The notes below the pieces were generated by a model, which was given only the letters and a program-made list of their open reading frames with translations, was not told where the DNA came from and made no database searches. This document shows positions 34,704 to 44,087 of a stretch of DNA of 64,000 nucleotides, one piece after another (position 1 is the first letter of the stretch; each line of letters begins with the position of its first letter). Source of the stretch: Pseudomonas syringae (GTDB lineage: Bacteria > Pseudomonadota > Gammaproteobacteria > Pseudomonadales > Pseudomonadaceae); NCBI RefSeq assembly GCF_000737245.1, contig NZ_JPQU01000023.1, positions 62,001 to 126,000 of the forward strand, in the 5' to 3' direction. A program made the translations under genes and the position numbers.

Positions 34704-36491
34704 TCAATGCGAATGACGAGGCTCGCCACCAGTGCGGGCAATCACTTTCAAGTGCAGGGTTGCCGGTTCCAGGCAGCCACCTGTAGACAATTGCCCCACC
34801 AGTTGCCGATAGAGTTCTTGCCAGGGCGTTTGTGATGCCGGGTAGTCCGGTGTCCAGGCAAGACGCCGTTCAGCCATCTCTTCATCGGAAACCAGCACAT
34901 TGACCGAACGTGAGTTGAGGTCAACCCGCAGTCGGTCGTTGGTGCGCAGCAGCGCAAGTCCCCCGCCTACAGCCGCTTCTGGCGACATATTGAGAATCGA
35001 TGGGCTCGCCGAGGTTCCGCTTTGCCGACCGTCGCCCAGGCACGGCAGCGAATCAATACCCTGCTTGATCAGCCTGGCAGGCGGCGCCATATTGACCACC
35101 TCGGCACTGCCCGGATATCCCACTGTTCCCGCGCCTCTGATCACCAGAATGCAACGCTCGTCGATATCAAGCTCCGGATCATTGATTCGCGCGTGATAGT
35201 CCTCAGGCCCTTCGAAGACGATGGCCCGAGCTTCAAAGGTGTTTTCCGCGCCGGGTTCGGACAGATAGGTTTTACGGAACGCTTCGCCGACCACAGACAT
35301 TTTCATGATCGCGCTATCAAAGAAGTTGCCGCTGAGCACAATGAAACCGGCGCCATGCTTGAGTGGAGCGTCATACGGAAAGATCACGTCCACGTCACTG
35401 GCGAAGGCCGTGGTAACGATTTCGCCGATGCTTTTCCCGGACACCGTCGCACAAGCCTCATGCAGTCGTCCGGCCTTTTGCAGTTCGTGCATCACTGCGG
35501 GCACACCCCCTGCCCGGTGGAAGCTTTCCCCCAGGTATTTACCCGCTGGCATGCAGTTGACCAACAACGGGACGTCCTCACCGATCCGTTGCCAATCGTC
35601 GAGACTCAGTTCGACCCCCATGTGCCGTGCAATAGCGATCAAATGCGGAGGACAGTTACTCGACGCGCCCAGCGCCGAGGCCACGGCAATGGCATTTTCG
35701 AACGCCTCGCGGGTCATGATCTGCGAGGGGCGCACGTCCTGCCGCACCAGGTCACAGATGCGTTTGCCTGTGGCATAGGCCATTTGCCCGCGCTCACGAT
35801 ACGGCGCTGGAATACTTGCGCAACCAGGCAGTGACATACCGAGGGCTTCAGCCAAAGCATTCATCGATAGCGCCGTGCCCATGGTGTTGCAGTGACCTAC
35901 AGACGGTGATGCCGCGGTGGTCATTTCCATGAAACCTTCGTAGTTGATTTCCCCGGCGGCCATCAAATTTCTGGCGTGCCAGAGCACGGTCCCGGAACCG
36001 ATCAACTGGCCTTTGTGATAACCGTCAAGCATGGGTCCGCCGGACAGGACGATAGATGGCAGGTCGGTCGTTGCCGCTGCCATAAGGCAGGCAGGAGTTG
36101 TCTTGTCACAACCGGTGGTCAGGACAACGCCATCGAGTGGGTAGCCGTGGAGGATCTCTACCAGCCCCAGATAAGCCAGATTGCGGTCCAGCGCTGCGGT
36201 CGGTCGCCGCGACTGTTCGGCGATCGGATGCACCGGGAATTCCATGGGGATACCCCCGGCATCTCGGATGCCCGCCTTCACCCGTTGCGCCAGTTCAATG
36301 TGATGGCGATTGCAGGGCGTTAGATCACTGCCAGTCTGGGCGATGCCAATGATCGGTCTCCCGGACTGCAGCTCATCCCGGGTCAGGCCGTAGTTCATGT
36401 AGCGCTCGACGTAGAGGGCCGTCATGTCCGCGTGCTCGGGGTCATCAAACCATTGCTGGCTGCGCAGAGGGCGTTTGGGTGTATCAGTCAT
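34704..36491 (-). CDS. IlvD/Edd family dehydratase, probable sugar-acid dehydratase
   Basis: This 595-residue Fe–S dehydratase has the family motifs GIAQTGSDLTPCNRHH (near residue 49, first cluster Cys), LTTGCDKTTPACLMAA (near 124) and VGHCNTMGTALSMNALAEAL (near 198). The length and the Asp-Leu-Thr-Pro-Cys-Asn-Arg-His string place it with the L-arabonate/D-xylonate/galactonate group rather than with IlvD proper. It converts a sugar acid to its 2-keto-3-deoxy derivative. It is last in a leftward cluster with an MFS carrier and an FAH-family enzyme, consistent with pentonate catabolism. Confidence 0.87.
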   Translation of the reverse strand: MTDTPKRPLRSQQWFDDPEHADMTALYVERYMNYGLTRDELQSGRPIIGIAQTGSDLTPCNRHHIELAQRVKAGIRDAGGIPMEFPVHPIAEQSRRPTAALDRNLAYLGLVEILHGYPLDGVVLTTGCDKTTPACLMAAATTDLPSIVLSGGPMLDGYHKGQLIGSGTVLWHARNLMAAGEINYEGFMEMTTAASPSVGHCNTMGTALSMNALAEALGMSLPGCASIPAPYRERGQMAYATGKRICDLVRQDVRPSQIMTREAFENAIAVASALGASSNCPPHLIAIARHMGVELSLDDWQRIGEDVPLLVNCMPAGKYLGESFHRAGGVPAVMHELQKAGRLHEACATVSGKSIGEIVTTAFASDVDVIFPYDAPLKHGAGFIVLSGNFFDSAIMKMSVVGEAFRKTYLSEPGAENTFEARAIVFEGPEDYHARINDPELDIDERCILVIRGAGTVGYPGSAEVVNMAPPARLIKQGIDSLPCLGDGRQSGTSASPSILNMSPEAAVGGGLALLRTNDRLRVDLNSRSVNVLVSDEEMAERRLAWTPDYPASQTPWQELYRQLVGQLSTGGCLEPATLHLKVIARTGGEPRHSH

Positions 36492-36557
36492 GATCGGTTT
36501 CTCTCTTGTAATTGAATTGATCAGTCAGGCGAATCTGTTTGCCCCGAAGCAACGGGG

Positions 36558-37964
36558 TCAGGCAATGACGCGGGCTTGTTGCTGCGAGTGAATTTCGTCT
36601 TCGCTGAGCACTGCGCCACTGCCGACGGCGTCAGCCAGGTCGGTCAGGCTACGACCGCGGGTTTCGATGGATAACAGGGTTCCCATCAAGGTCAAGACCG
36701 CCAGCACGATGGTGTACACCGCCAGCACCCAATATGCACCGCCCGCCATCCCGACCAGGAAAATCCCCAGGATCGGGGCGATACCGCCGGACAGCATCGC
36801 TCCCACCTCACGGGACAAGGCAACCCCGGAGTAGCGATAACGATTGCCGAACAGCTCGGTGAAGTGCGCGCACTGTGCGCCGAGCATGCTGTTGGCGCCC
36901 AGAGCAAAGCCGCCGATGATGGCGATCGAGACCAGTGTCGGGTTACCGGTGTCGATCATCCACCAGGCCGGAACCGCCCAGAGTGCAGTGAAAATAGCCC
37001 CGCAGCGATAAACCACCAGACGCCCTACTCGGTCAGACAACGCGCCGAACAGCGGCGTGGTGATCACACTGGCGATACTCGCAATGAGCACCGCATTGGT
37101 GCCGATAGTGGCGAAGTTTGCATTGTCGGCAGCGCCCTGCTTCATCGCATAGCCGGTGAGGAATGCAATGGCCACTGTGGTATAGAGCGTCGAACAACCG
37201 GTCTCCGCCAGACGCATCAGACTGGTTGCCAGTAGCGGGCGACGAGCCCCCTTGAGCACCGCCCGCATGGGCGACTGGATGACATTCCTCGATTCAGCGA
37301 GGTCTTTGAAAACCGGGCTCTCCTTGAGCTTCAAGCGGATCCAGATCGCCATGACGATGAGCACGATGCTCGCCAGGAACGGCAGGCGCCAGCCCCAGGC
37401 AAGTATTTCCTCCTGGGTCAGCACGGCTTGCATGATGCGGAAGGTAATGGTCGCCATCGCCAGACCGGTGAATACGCCTATGAACGGCAATGCCGCGTAA
37501 AAACCTCGACGCTTGGGCGGCGCCAGTTCGGCCATCAAGGTCGCAGCGCCGGTTTGTTCCGCTCCGGCGCCAAAACCTTGCAGCAGGCGAAGGAATACCA
37601 GCAACACCGCACCCACGCTTCCAGTGGGTAACAGGCCGATGAGGGTTGTCGCCAGGCCCATCAGGCCGATGGTCAGCAGCAGCACCAGCTTGCGCCCCTT
37701 GCGATCACCTAATGATCCAAAGAACAGGCCTCCGAATGGGCGAGCAAGAAAGCCCGCGCCATAGGTCGCAAAGCTGGCCAGCAACGCGCCGGTGGTGCCC
37801 AGGGACGGAAAAAAGATATGACCAAAGACCAGCGCGGAGGCCAGGCCGTAAATGGCGAAATCATAGTATTCAAGGGCGCTGCCGACAGCACCGGTAAAAA
37901 TGGCCCGTCGTAGCTGTTTGGGATCAGGCGCGACAGGGTTCGAATCACTGGCGTCAGAGTGCAT
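36558..37964 (-). CDS. MFS transporter of the metabolite:H+ symporter (MHS) type
   Basis: This 468-residue carrier has twelve predicted helices and the MHS features: LRRAIFTGAVGSALEYYDFA (Glu-Tyr-Tyr-Asp in helix 1), then FLARPFGGLFFGSLGDRKGR and LLQGFGAGAEQTGA. Relatives import dicarboxylates, shikimate and other acids. ATG 37964 is used; a further start lies ten codons upstream in low-complexity sequence. It sits between the FAH-family and dehydratase genes, so a sugar acid is the likely cargo. Confidence 0.88.
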   Translation of the reverse strand: MHSDASDSNPVAPDPKQLRRAIFTGAVGSALEYYDFAIYGLASALVFGHIFFPSLGTTGALLASFATYGAGFLARPFGGLFFGSLGDRKGRKLVLLLTIGLMGLATTLIGLLPTGSVGAVLLVFLRLLQGFGAGAEQTGAATLMAELAPPKRRGFYAALPFIGVFTGLAMATITFRIMQAVLTQEEILAWGWRLPFLASIVLIVMAIWIRLKLKESPVFKDLAESRNVIQSPMRAVLKGARRPLLATSLMRLAETGCSTLYTTVAIAFLTGYAMKQGAADNANFATIGTNAVLIASIASVITTPLFGALSDRVGRLVVYRCGAIFTALWAVPAWWMIDTGNPTLVSIAIIGGFALGANSMLGAQCAHFTELFGNRYRYSGVALSREVGAMLSGGIAPILGIFLVGMAGGAYWVLAVYTIVLAVLTLMGTLLSIETRGRSLTDLADAVGSGAVLSEDEIHSQQQARVIA

Positions 37965-38034
37965 GGTGAGCCTCGCTTTTATTGTTATTAGCACGGCAGT
38001 CCTGACTTTTACGATCAGGCGTATAAGTCAGGGC

Positions 38035-39216
38035 TCAACGGGATAAAAGCCCTCGCGCTGCCAGGTTCTGGAACAAGGCATTAACGCCGAAGCTCCAGCG
38101 CTGAGCATCACTGCTGTGGGTGACGATGTTGCGCAGGCTGCCCAGCAACGGGCTGCTGATGGTGACCTGGTCGCCCAGTTTGTGGGTGAAACCGCCGCCC
38201 GGGTGATCGCGATCCTCAGTAGGGGCGAACAAAGTGCCGAGGAACAGCACAAAGCCGTCCGGGTATTGGTGATTAGCGTTGAGGGTTTGGCCGGCGAGGT
38301 CAGCAGGGTCGCGGCTGATCTGATCCATGGAGCTGGAGCCGCGCATCACGTATCCGTCCAGGCCTCGTACTTCCAGATCCACCACACAGCTGCGCACATC
38401 GTCGAGGCTGAAGGTTTCGTCAAACAGCCGCACGAATGGCCCAAGAGAACATGAAGCATTGTTGTCTTTAGCCTTGCTCAACAGCAGTGCACTACGGCCT
38501 TCGAAGTCACGCAGGTTCACATCATTACCCAGCGTGGCGCCGTGAATCTGCCCGCGACTGTTAACAGTGAGGACGATTTCCGGCTCAGGGTTGTTCCAGT
38601 GCGATTTGGGATGGATGCCCACTTCGCAGCCGCTGCCGACAGCCGCGAGGATCGGTGCTTTGGTAAAAATTTCGGCGTCCGGGCCTATGCCCACCTCCAG
38701 ATATTGCGACCACATGCCCTGCTCGATCAGCAAGGCTTTGAGCCGCATAGCCTGCTCCGAACCTGGTTTGATGCTGCGCAGATTATCGCCAATGGCGCTG
38801 TGCACCACGGCCCGTACCGCCTCGGCCTTGGCGGCATCGCCTCCTGCCTGCTCCTCGATGACACGTTCGATCATGCTGGCGGCAAAGGTTACACCTGCGG
38901 CTTTGATAACCTGCAGATCGACTGGCGGCAGCAAGTACGGTTTTTCAGGATCCGGATTGGGGTGCGAGTTTTCCAGCAAGGCTTCGAGACTGGCGACCAG
39001 GGTGCCTGTTGCGGCTCGAACAGCACTGAGGGGCTCTGGGTGCTCCAGCAAGTCCGTCAGGGTCGGGAAATGCCGGGACAGATCGAACACCCCTTCCGGG
39101 CGAATGACCACTGGCGACGGGCCTGAAACTGCACCGGGGATCCATGCGCGGCCAATTAAAGTACCCGTCAGGCCATCCGTCGGGAGTGTGTTCGCAGGCG
39201 TAAGTGTGAGCGACAT
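38035..39216 (-). CDS. fumarylacetoacetate hydrolase (FAH) family protein of the sugar-acid cluster
   Basis: This 393-residue protein carries the FAH fold metal site (Glu in EVGIHPKSHWNNPEPEIVLT near residue 205, then GATLGNDVNLRDFEGRSALL near 230, Lys in LSKAKDNN). FAH proteins of this length linked to IlvD/Edd dehydratases include 2-keto-3-deoxy-pentonate dehydratases and didehydro-deoxy sugar acid hydrolases. Here it could take the dehydratase product to 2,5-dioxopentanoate. No aldehyde dehydrogenase for the next step is nearby, so the route is incomplete within the window. Confidence 0.82.
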   Translation of the reverse strand: MSLTLTPANTLPTDGLTGTLIGRAWIPGAVSGPSPVVIRPEGVFDLSRHFPTLTDLLEHPEPLSAVRAATGTLVASLEALLENSHPNPDPEKPYLLPPVDLQVIKAAGVTFAASMIERVIEEQAGGDAAKAEAVRAVVHSAIGDNLRSIKPGSEQAMRLKALLIEQGMWSQYLEVGIGPDAEIFTKAPILAAVGSGCEVGIHPKSHWNNPEPEIVLTVNSRGQIHGATLGNDVNLRDFEGRSALLLSKAKDNNASCSLGPFVRLFDETFSLDDVRSCVVDLEVRGLDGYVMRGSSSMDQISRDPADLAGQTLNANHQYPDGFVLFLGTLFAPTEDRDHPGGGFTHKLGDQVTISSPLLGSLRNIVTHSSDAQRWSFGVNALFQNLAARGLLSR

Positions 39217-39304
39217 TTTTATTGGTTTCCTGTTCAGCGAGGCCCCTCACGCTAGGTGCTGACAGCGATAAACTCCAATGACAAATATTCAATAACCGAT
39301 AACC

Positions 39305-40279
39305 TCACGGTATCAAGGCTGAGTCACTACCGACGTTCCAAGTCCTCTCCAGACCCGCTGCCAAACCCTCGATGAACACGGTTTCTGCCCGGCTCATGCG
39401 CTGTTCGCGGTTCCACAACAGGTGTATATCGACATCCGCAACCCCATCCAGCGGCGGGACGCGCCATAGCAAGCCGTTGGCGACGTCTTCAACTACCACG
39501 TGCTCCGGCAAACACCCCAGGCCAATCCCGGCGATGACCAGCCGGCGGATTTCTTCGAGGCTCGATGAGGACGCGACGATCCGTCCGGAGAAGCCCTGCT
39601 GGTCGCGAAAAATCGTCAGGGGCGAGAGCATTCCGCCAATCTGGTCGCTGGTGAAACTGACGAAGTTCTCTTGCTGCACGTCGCTCTGAGTCAGGTCTGT
39701 ACGGCCATATAAAGGGTGATTACGGCCGCAGAAAAATACATAACGCTGACGCTGAAACAGACGTTGCTCCAGGCGCGGTTGCAGTCGGCGATTGAGGCTT
39801 AAACCCAACGTTGCGGTCTTTTCCAGCAGCGCGCTGACAATGTCAGAGCTGCGCATCACATCCACCTCAAGATCAACACGGGGGTGATTGCGATGAAACT
39901 GCGTAAGGAAATTATCGAAGCTGGTCGAAACGATGCGGCTGATCATCAGTAAGCGGACTTTACCGATCACCTCATCACCCGGCATTTGCAGGGTATTGCT
40001 GACCTGGGACACGTGACCATACATCTCGCCCGCCAGAGCGAAAATCTTCACGCCCGCTTCTGTCAGATCAAACCTCGGCCCTCGACGGGCAATAAGCTGA
40101 CAACCCAACTGCTCTTCTAGACGCTTGAGGGCCTGGCTGACTGCGGGTTGTGTCAGGTGCATCCGGGCGGCGGCACGGCTGATGCTCAGCTCCTGACCGA
40201 TGACGCGAAAGGTACGCAGCAGATTCCAGTCAAGGCGGTCGTTAAGCAATGAAGGGATATTGCGAGAGGGATCTGTCAT
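39305..40279 (-). CDS. LysR-family transcriptional regulator 1
   Basis: This 324-residue regulator has an N-terminal winged helix (LDWNLLRTFRVIGQELSISR near residue 17, then AAARMHLTQPAVSQALKRLE) and a LysR substrate domain. ATG 40279 gives the normal N-terminus. It is divergent from the MHS transporter at 40437 and upstream of the FAH gene on its own strand, so it could control either side. It is a close paralogue of the regulator at 42957: DRLDWNLLRT, GQE.SISRAAAR, the FVSFTSDQIGG.LSPLTVFRD-type segment and the MWNREQRMTRAETVF-type C-terminus are shared. Confidence 0.9.
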   Translation of the reverse strand: MTDPSRNIPSLLNDRLDWNLLRTFRVIGQELSISRAAARMHLTQPAVSQALKRLEEQLGCQLIARRGPRFDLTEAGVKIFALAGEMYGHVSQVSNTLQMPGDEVIGKVRLLMISRIVSTSFDNFLTQFHRNHPRVDLEVDVMRSSDIVSALLEKTATLGLSLNRRLQPRLEQRLFQRQRYVFFCGRNHPLYGRTDLTQSDVQQENFVSFTSDQIGGMLSPLTIFRDQQGFSGRIVASSSSLEEIRRLVIAGIGLGCLPEHVVVEDVANGLLWRVPPLDGVADVDIHLLWNREQRMSRAETVFIEGLAAGLERTWNVGSDSALIP

Positions 40280-40304
40280 CGCCGGCCTCAATAATAATTC
40301 CTGT

Positions 40305-40343
40305 TTATAGTTCGCATAATAAATAGAAATTTGACTGATTATG
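40305..40343. promoter_or_regulatory. candidate LysR1 operator in the divergent spacer
   Basis: TTAT-AGTTCGC-ATAA (40305–40319) is an inverted repeat of the T-N11-A class bound by LysR proteins. GCATAAT (40314–40320) recurs inverted as ATTATGC (40337–40343). Both lie between the regulator and transporter starts. Confidence 0.45.
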
Positions 40344-40436
40344 CCTAAAGCGCAAAAAATCATTTCACAGTCGCCACCAGAGTGACTTCGCCGTAACTTT
40401 TTCTCCTGCCAACAAAACTAACCAATGGAGTACTAC

Positions 40437-41762
40437 ATGGAGCTTTCTGCTTCCCCGCAGCCGCGCCGTGCGGCGGCCGCCGCATTCGTCGGCACCATGA
40501 TCGAGTGGTACGACTTTTATATTTATGCGACCGCTGCCGCCCTGGTTTTCGGTCAGCTCTTTTTCCCCTCCGAAGACAAACTGTTCAGCACCATGGCTGC
40601 GTTTGGCACTTTTGCCGTGGGCTTCTTCGCCCGGCCGCTGGGCGGCGTGATCTTCGGTCATATCGGCGACCGCATAGGCCGCAAAAAATCGTTGGTTATC
40701 ACGCTGGTGATGATGGGCGTGGTGACAATCTGCATCGGCTTACTACCCACTTACGCGCAAATCGGCGCCGCTGCTCCGGTGCTGTTGATCCTGCTGCGAG
40801 TGGTACAAGGCATCGCGGTGGGTGGTGAATGGGGTGGCGCGGTGCTCATGGCGGGCGAACATGCGCCTAAAGGTCGACGCAACTTTTTCGCCTCTTTTGC
40901 TCAGTTGGGCAGCCCGGCGGGCCTGATTCTTTCGCTTTTGGCCTTCAGTGCGGTGACGCGTTTGCCGGAAGAGGACTTGATGAGCTGGGGCTGGCGTCTG
41001 CCATTCCTGGCCAGCGCGGCGCTGTTGATCGTCGGGCTTGCCATTCGCCTGGGGGTGAACGAGTCGCCTGAGTTTCTCGATAACAAAGAGCAGGCGCGGC
41101 TGGACTTCGAAAGATCCGGACGCAAGCAACAAGCACCAGTGCTGGAAGTCCTGAAAACATCCTGGCGCCCGCTGTTGCTCTGTATCGGAGCCAACACCCT
41201 CGGGATCGCCGGCGTCTACTTCACCAATACATTCATGATCGCCTATAGCACCCAGCAACTGGGACTGCCCCGCTCGCTGATTCTCGAATGTCTGTTTGTG
41301 GTCGCCATCATCCAGTTCTGCATCCAGCCCATTGCGGCATGGATTGCGGAAAAAGTCGGTGCAACGCGCTTCCTTTGCGCGGTGACGATTCTGGCCATGG
41401 CGTCACCCTACCCCATGTTCATCCTGGTCAGCAGTGGTGAAGCACCGATGATCATTGCCGGGATTGCCTTGGCGGTGGTGTGCATGGCGTCGTTCTACGC
41501 GGTGATCGCAGGCTACGTCAGCGGCATGTTCGAAACCCGCGTGCGCTACACGGCCATCTCCCTCGCCTATCAGGTGTGCGGTGCGTTGGCTGGTGGCCTG
41601 ACGCCGCTGATCGGAACCTGGCTGGCGCACTCCTATCCTGGCCAGTGGTGGCCGATGGCAGTGTTCTACACCCTGATCGCCGGGACTTCACTGATCTGTG
41701 TGTTAGCGCTGGCGCAGCGTCATGCGACTGCCTTCAGACTCGAAACGGCTCGCGAAGCCTGA
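40437..41762 (+). CDS. MHS-type MFS transporter 1
   Basis: This 441-residue, twelve-helix carrier begins with SPQPRRAAAAAFVGTMIEWY-DF, the MHS helix 1 motif. It also has GVIFGHIGDRIGRKKSL (loop 2–3) and RVVQGIAVGGEWGGAVLMAGE (helix 4). ATG 40437 is chosen because GGAG at 40427–40430 is correctly spaced; an upstream ATG at 40425 lacks a ribosome binding site. It is followed at 29 bp by the amidohydrolase gene. It is strongly similar to the transporter at 44088, so the two arose by duplication. Confidence 0.9.
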   Translation: MELSASPQPRRAAAAAFVGTMIEWYDFYIYATAAALVFGQLFFPSEDKLFSTMAAFGTFAVGFFARPLGGVIFGHIGDRIGRKKSLVITLVMMGVVTICIGLLPTYAQIGAAAPVLLILLRVVQGIAVGGEWGGAVLMAGEHAPKGRRNFFASFAQLGSPAGLILSLLAFSAVTRLPEEDLMSWGWRLPFLASAALLIVGLAIRLGVNESPEFLDNKEQARLDFERSGRKQQAPVLEVLKTSWRPLLLCIGANTLGIAGVYFTNTFMIAYSTQQLGLPRSLILECLFVVAIIQFCIQPIAAWIAEKVGATRFLCAVTILAMASPYPMFILVSSGEAPMIIAGIALAVVCMASFYAVIAGYVSGMFETRVRYTAISLAYQVCGALAGGLTPLIGTWLAHSYPGQWWPMAVFYTLIAGTSLICVLALAQRHATAFRLETAREA

Positions 41763-41791
41763 TTGGCCAACTACCGAACGAGGAATTACCG

Positions 41792-42820
41792 ATGCTCAGT
41801 TTCTTCCATCCCGAACAACTTCTGCACTTTCCGAAAAGCTATTATTCGCGCGGACAGATGCGCACCCCGCAGGAAGTCCCCCAGCGCGCGCAAAATCTTC
41901 TGCAAGCCGTGGACAGTCTCGGATTCGACATCAGAGAACCCGAGGATTTCGGCCTCGACCCTTTACTGGCAGTGCACAGCCCTGCTTACCTGACCTTCCT
42001 TGAAAACGCCCACGCGGACTGGAAAAAAATGCCCGACGACTGGGGCGATGAGGTGATGTCCAATATCTTTGTTCGCGAACCCAATGCCCTGCGTGGAATC
42101 CTCGCCAAGGCCGCGCGGTACCTGGCGGATGGCAGTTGCCCGGTTGGCGAAAATACCTGGCGGTCGGCTTACTGGTCAGCGCAAAGTGCTGTTGCCGCTG
42201 CCAAGGCCGTGCTCGACGGCGAGCCCGCTGCTTACGCGCTGTGTAGACCTCCAGGGCATCACGCCCGTGCCGAGGCGGCTGGTGGTTTCTGCTACGTGAA
42301 CAGCGCGGCGGTTGCTGCTCAGGTGTTAAGGGAACGCTTCCAGCGTGTGGCCGTGCTCGATACCGACATGCATCATGGCCAGGGCATTCAAGAAATCTTT
42401 TATGAACGTGATGATGTGCTTTACGCCTCTATTCATGGTGATCCGGAGAACTTCTACCCTGGGGTTGCCGGTTTCGAGGAGGAACAAGGAGCGGGCGTCG
42501 GGACGGGCTTCAACGTCAACTTCCCGATGCCTCACGGCTCCAGCGAAGCGGTGTTCATGGACAAGCTGGAACAGTCGCTGGAGGCGGTAAAAGCCTTCGA
42601 TGCGCAGGTCTTGGTGCTGTCGCTGGGCTTCGATATCTATGAGCTGGACCCTCAAAGCCAGGTCGCCGTTACCCGCGAAGGTTTTGCAAGGCTGGGTGAA
42701 CGCGTTCGAAGCCTGGGTCTGCCCTGCGTGATCGTGCAGGAAGGTGGCTATCACCTGGAAACACTGGCAGACAATGCTCAGGCGTTTTTCCACAGTTCGC
42801 AGAGCTGGAGAGGTTGCTAA
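41792..42820 (+). CDS. aphA: acetylpolyamine amidohydrolase / histone deacetylase family protein
   Basis: This 342-residue zinc hydrolase has the deacetylase-family residues: His-His dyad in RPPGHHARAEAAGGFCYVN (near residue 155), metal ligands in AVLDTDMHHGQG (near 188) and LSLGFDIYELDP near 275, and the C-terminal Gly-Gly-Tyr in VQEGGYHLE. Length and the N-terminal RGQMRTPQEVPQRAQNLL loop agree with bacterial acetylpolyamine amidohydrolases such as the P. aeruginosa AphA/AphB pair. It would deacetylate acetylputrescine/acetylcadaverine-like amides. AGGA precedes ATG 41792. Cotranscription with the MHS carrier suggests that an N-acetylated compound is imported. Confidence 0.85.
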   Translation: MLSFFHPEQLLHFPKSYYSRGQMRTPQEVPQRAQNLLQAVDSLGFDIREPEDFGLDPLLAVHSPAYLTFLENAHADWKKMPDDWGDEVMSNIFVREPNALRGILAKAARYLADGSCPVGENTWRSAYWSAQSAVAAAKAVLDGEPAAYALCRPPGHHARAEAAGGFCYVNSAAVAAQVLRERFQRVAVLDTDMHHGQGIQEIFYERDDVLYASIHGDPENFYPGVAGFEEEQGAGVGTGFNVNFPMPHGSSEAVFMDKLEQSLEAVKAFDAQVLVLSLGFDIYELDPQSQVAVTREGFARLGERVRSLGLPCVIVQEGGYHLETLADNAQAFFHSSQSWRGC

Positions 42821-42856
42821 CTGACACCGCGCTATCGCACAGCAAATGTAGACCCT

Positions 42857-42944
42857 GTAGGAGCGCGCTTGCCCGCGATGACGTTGGTTCAGTCGACAAA
42901 GTTAGCGTCTGAAATAACGCCATCGCGGGCAAGCGCGCTCCTAC
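42857..42944. repeat. REP-type inverted pair, family A
   Basis: GTAGGAGCGCGCTTGCCCGC plus GAT (42857–42879) faces an exact reverse complement at 42922–42944. It is the third clear copy of this family and sits between two convergent genes. Confidence 0.88.
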
Positions 42945-42956
42945 AGGACTTGTTGC

Positions 42957-43934
42957 CTAGGTCTTCTCCAGCACCGAGAAGTTAATCGCGCGCTGAAATG
43001 ATTCGAGAAATACGGTCTCAGCGCGGGTCATGCGTTGCTCGCGGTTCCACATGAGAAACACGTCAACATCCACAACGCCTTCCGCTGGCGGCAATCGCCA
43101 GATCAGGCCATTGTGCAGATCGATGTCCACCAGATGCTCCGGCAAGCAACCAATGCCGTAGCCCGCGATGATCAAGCGGCGGATCTCTTCAAAACTGGAG
43201 GACTTGGCAACGATTTTGCCGGTGAACCCGTGCTCATCCCGAAAGACCGTCAAGGGTGAAAGATTCCCGCCAATCTGGTCGCTGGTGAAGCTGACAAAAT
43301 TCTCCCCTTTCAATCCGTCCAGGGATAACCGTCGCTGTCCGAATAGCCGGTGGCGCTTGCCGCAGAAGAACGCATAGCGCTGACGCATCATGGGCACCCG
43401 CTCTAATTTGGGCTGCGCAAATCGGCACAGGCCGACGCCCACGCTGGCGGTCTTCTGGTTCAACGAGCTCTGAATATCCGAACTGCGCATGACCTCCACT
43501 TCCAACTCCACCCGAGGGTGCTGTTGGTGGAAATCCGCCAGGAATTCATCGTACAGGGACGACTGCACGAGGCTGATGGACAGCACCCGCACCTTGCCGA
43601 CGACGTCTTCTACTGCGTCCTCAACCGCTGTACCTAAACGTGTGACGTTGCCATACATCTCCTGCGCGATGTCCAGCACTTCCTCACCTGCCTGGGTCAG
43701 GTCGAACCGCGGCCCTCTGCGCAGGATCAATGCGCAATCCAGTTGTTCCTCCAGCCGTTTGAGGGATTGGCTGACGGCTGATTGAGTAACGAAAAGCCGC
43801 GCTGCAGCCCGGCTGATGCTGCGCTCCTGACCGATGGCCAGATAGGTACGCAGCAGATTCCAGTCCAGTCGATCATTGAGAAAACGCCGCCCCTTCCATT
43901 TGTCTTCCGGCTCGATGACATCGCCGTCGCTCAT
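42957..43934 (-). CDS. LysR-family transcriptional regulator 2
   Basis: This 325-residue LysR protein has its DNA-binding helix-turn-helix at about residues 22–80 (LDWNLLRTYLAIGQERSISR, then AAARLFVTQSAVSQSLKRLE) and an effector domain to the end. It is divergent from the MHS transporter at 44088, with a strong palindrome in between, so it very likely controls that operon. It is paralogous to the regulator at 39305. Confidence 0.9.
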   Translation of the reverse strand: MSDGDVIEPEDKWKGRRFLNDRLDWNLLRTYLAIGQERSISRAAARLFVTQSAVSQSLKRLEEQLDCALILRRGPRFDLTQAGEEVLDIAQEMYGNVTRLGTAVEDAVEDVVGKVRVLSISLVQSSLYDEFLADFHQQHPRVELEVEVMRSSDIQSSLNQKTASVGVGLCRFAQPKLERVPMMRQRYAFFCGKRHRLFGQRRLSLDGLKGENFVSFTSDQIGGNLSPLTVFRDEHGFTGKIVAKSSSFEEIRRLIIAGYGIGCLPEHLVDIDLHNGLIWRLPPAEGVVDVDVFLMWNREQRMTRAETVFLESFQRAINFSVLEKT

Positions 43935-43956
43935 CCACTCACCATTAGTAGCCAGG

Positions 43957-43979
43957 CTAATACCAAGAATTAGTATTAG
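43957..43979. promoter_or_regulatory. candidate LysR2 operator
   Basis: CTAATAC-CAAGAATTA-GTATTAG is a perfect 7-bp inverted repeat with a 9-bp spacer, 23 bp upstream of the regulator start. A second, overlapping T-N11-A type motif is CTAATACCAAGAATTAG. The position in the divergent spacer is typical for a LysR recognition site. Confidence 0.65.
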
Positions 43980-44087
43980 AAAATTGATTAATCATAACCG
44001 GTAAGCGATAAAGCGGGTAAGCGCCATCAGAGCGCCATTGATCAGTCTTGAAACCCTGCCAGAAAGCCAATGATAAAAGGGCCTTGC

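Noticed and set aside
35022..35834. 270-codon forward open frame opposite the dehydratase
   Set aside because: It lies inside the IlvD/Edd gene and its translation is His/Arg/Gly-rich without domains.
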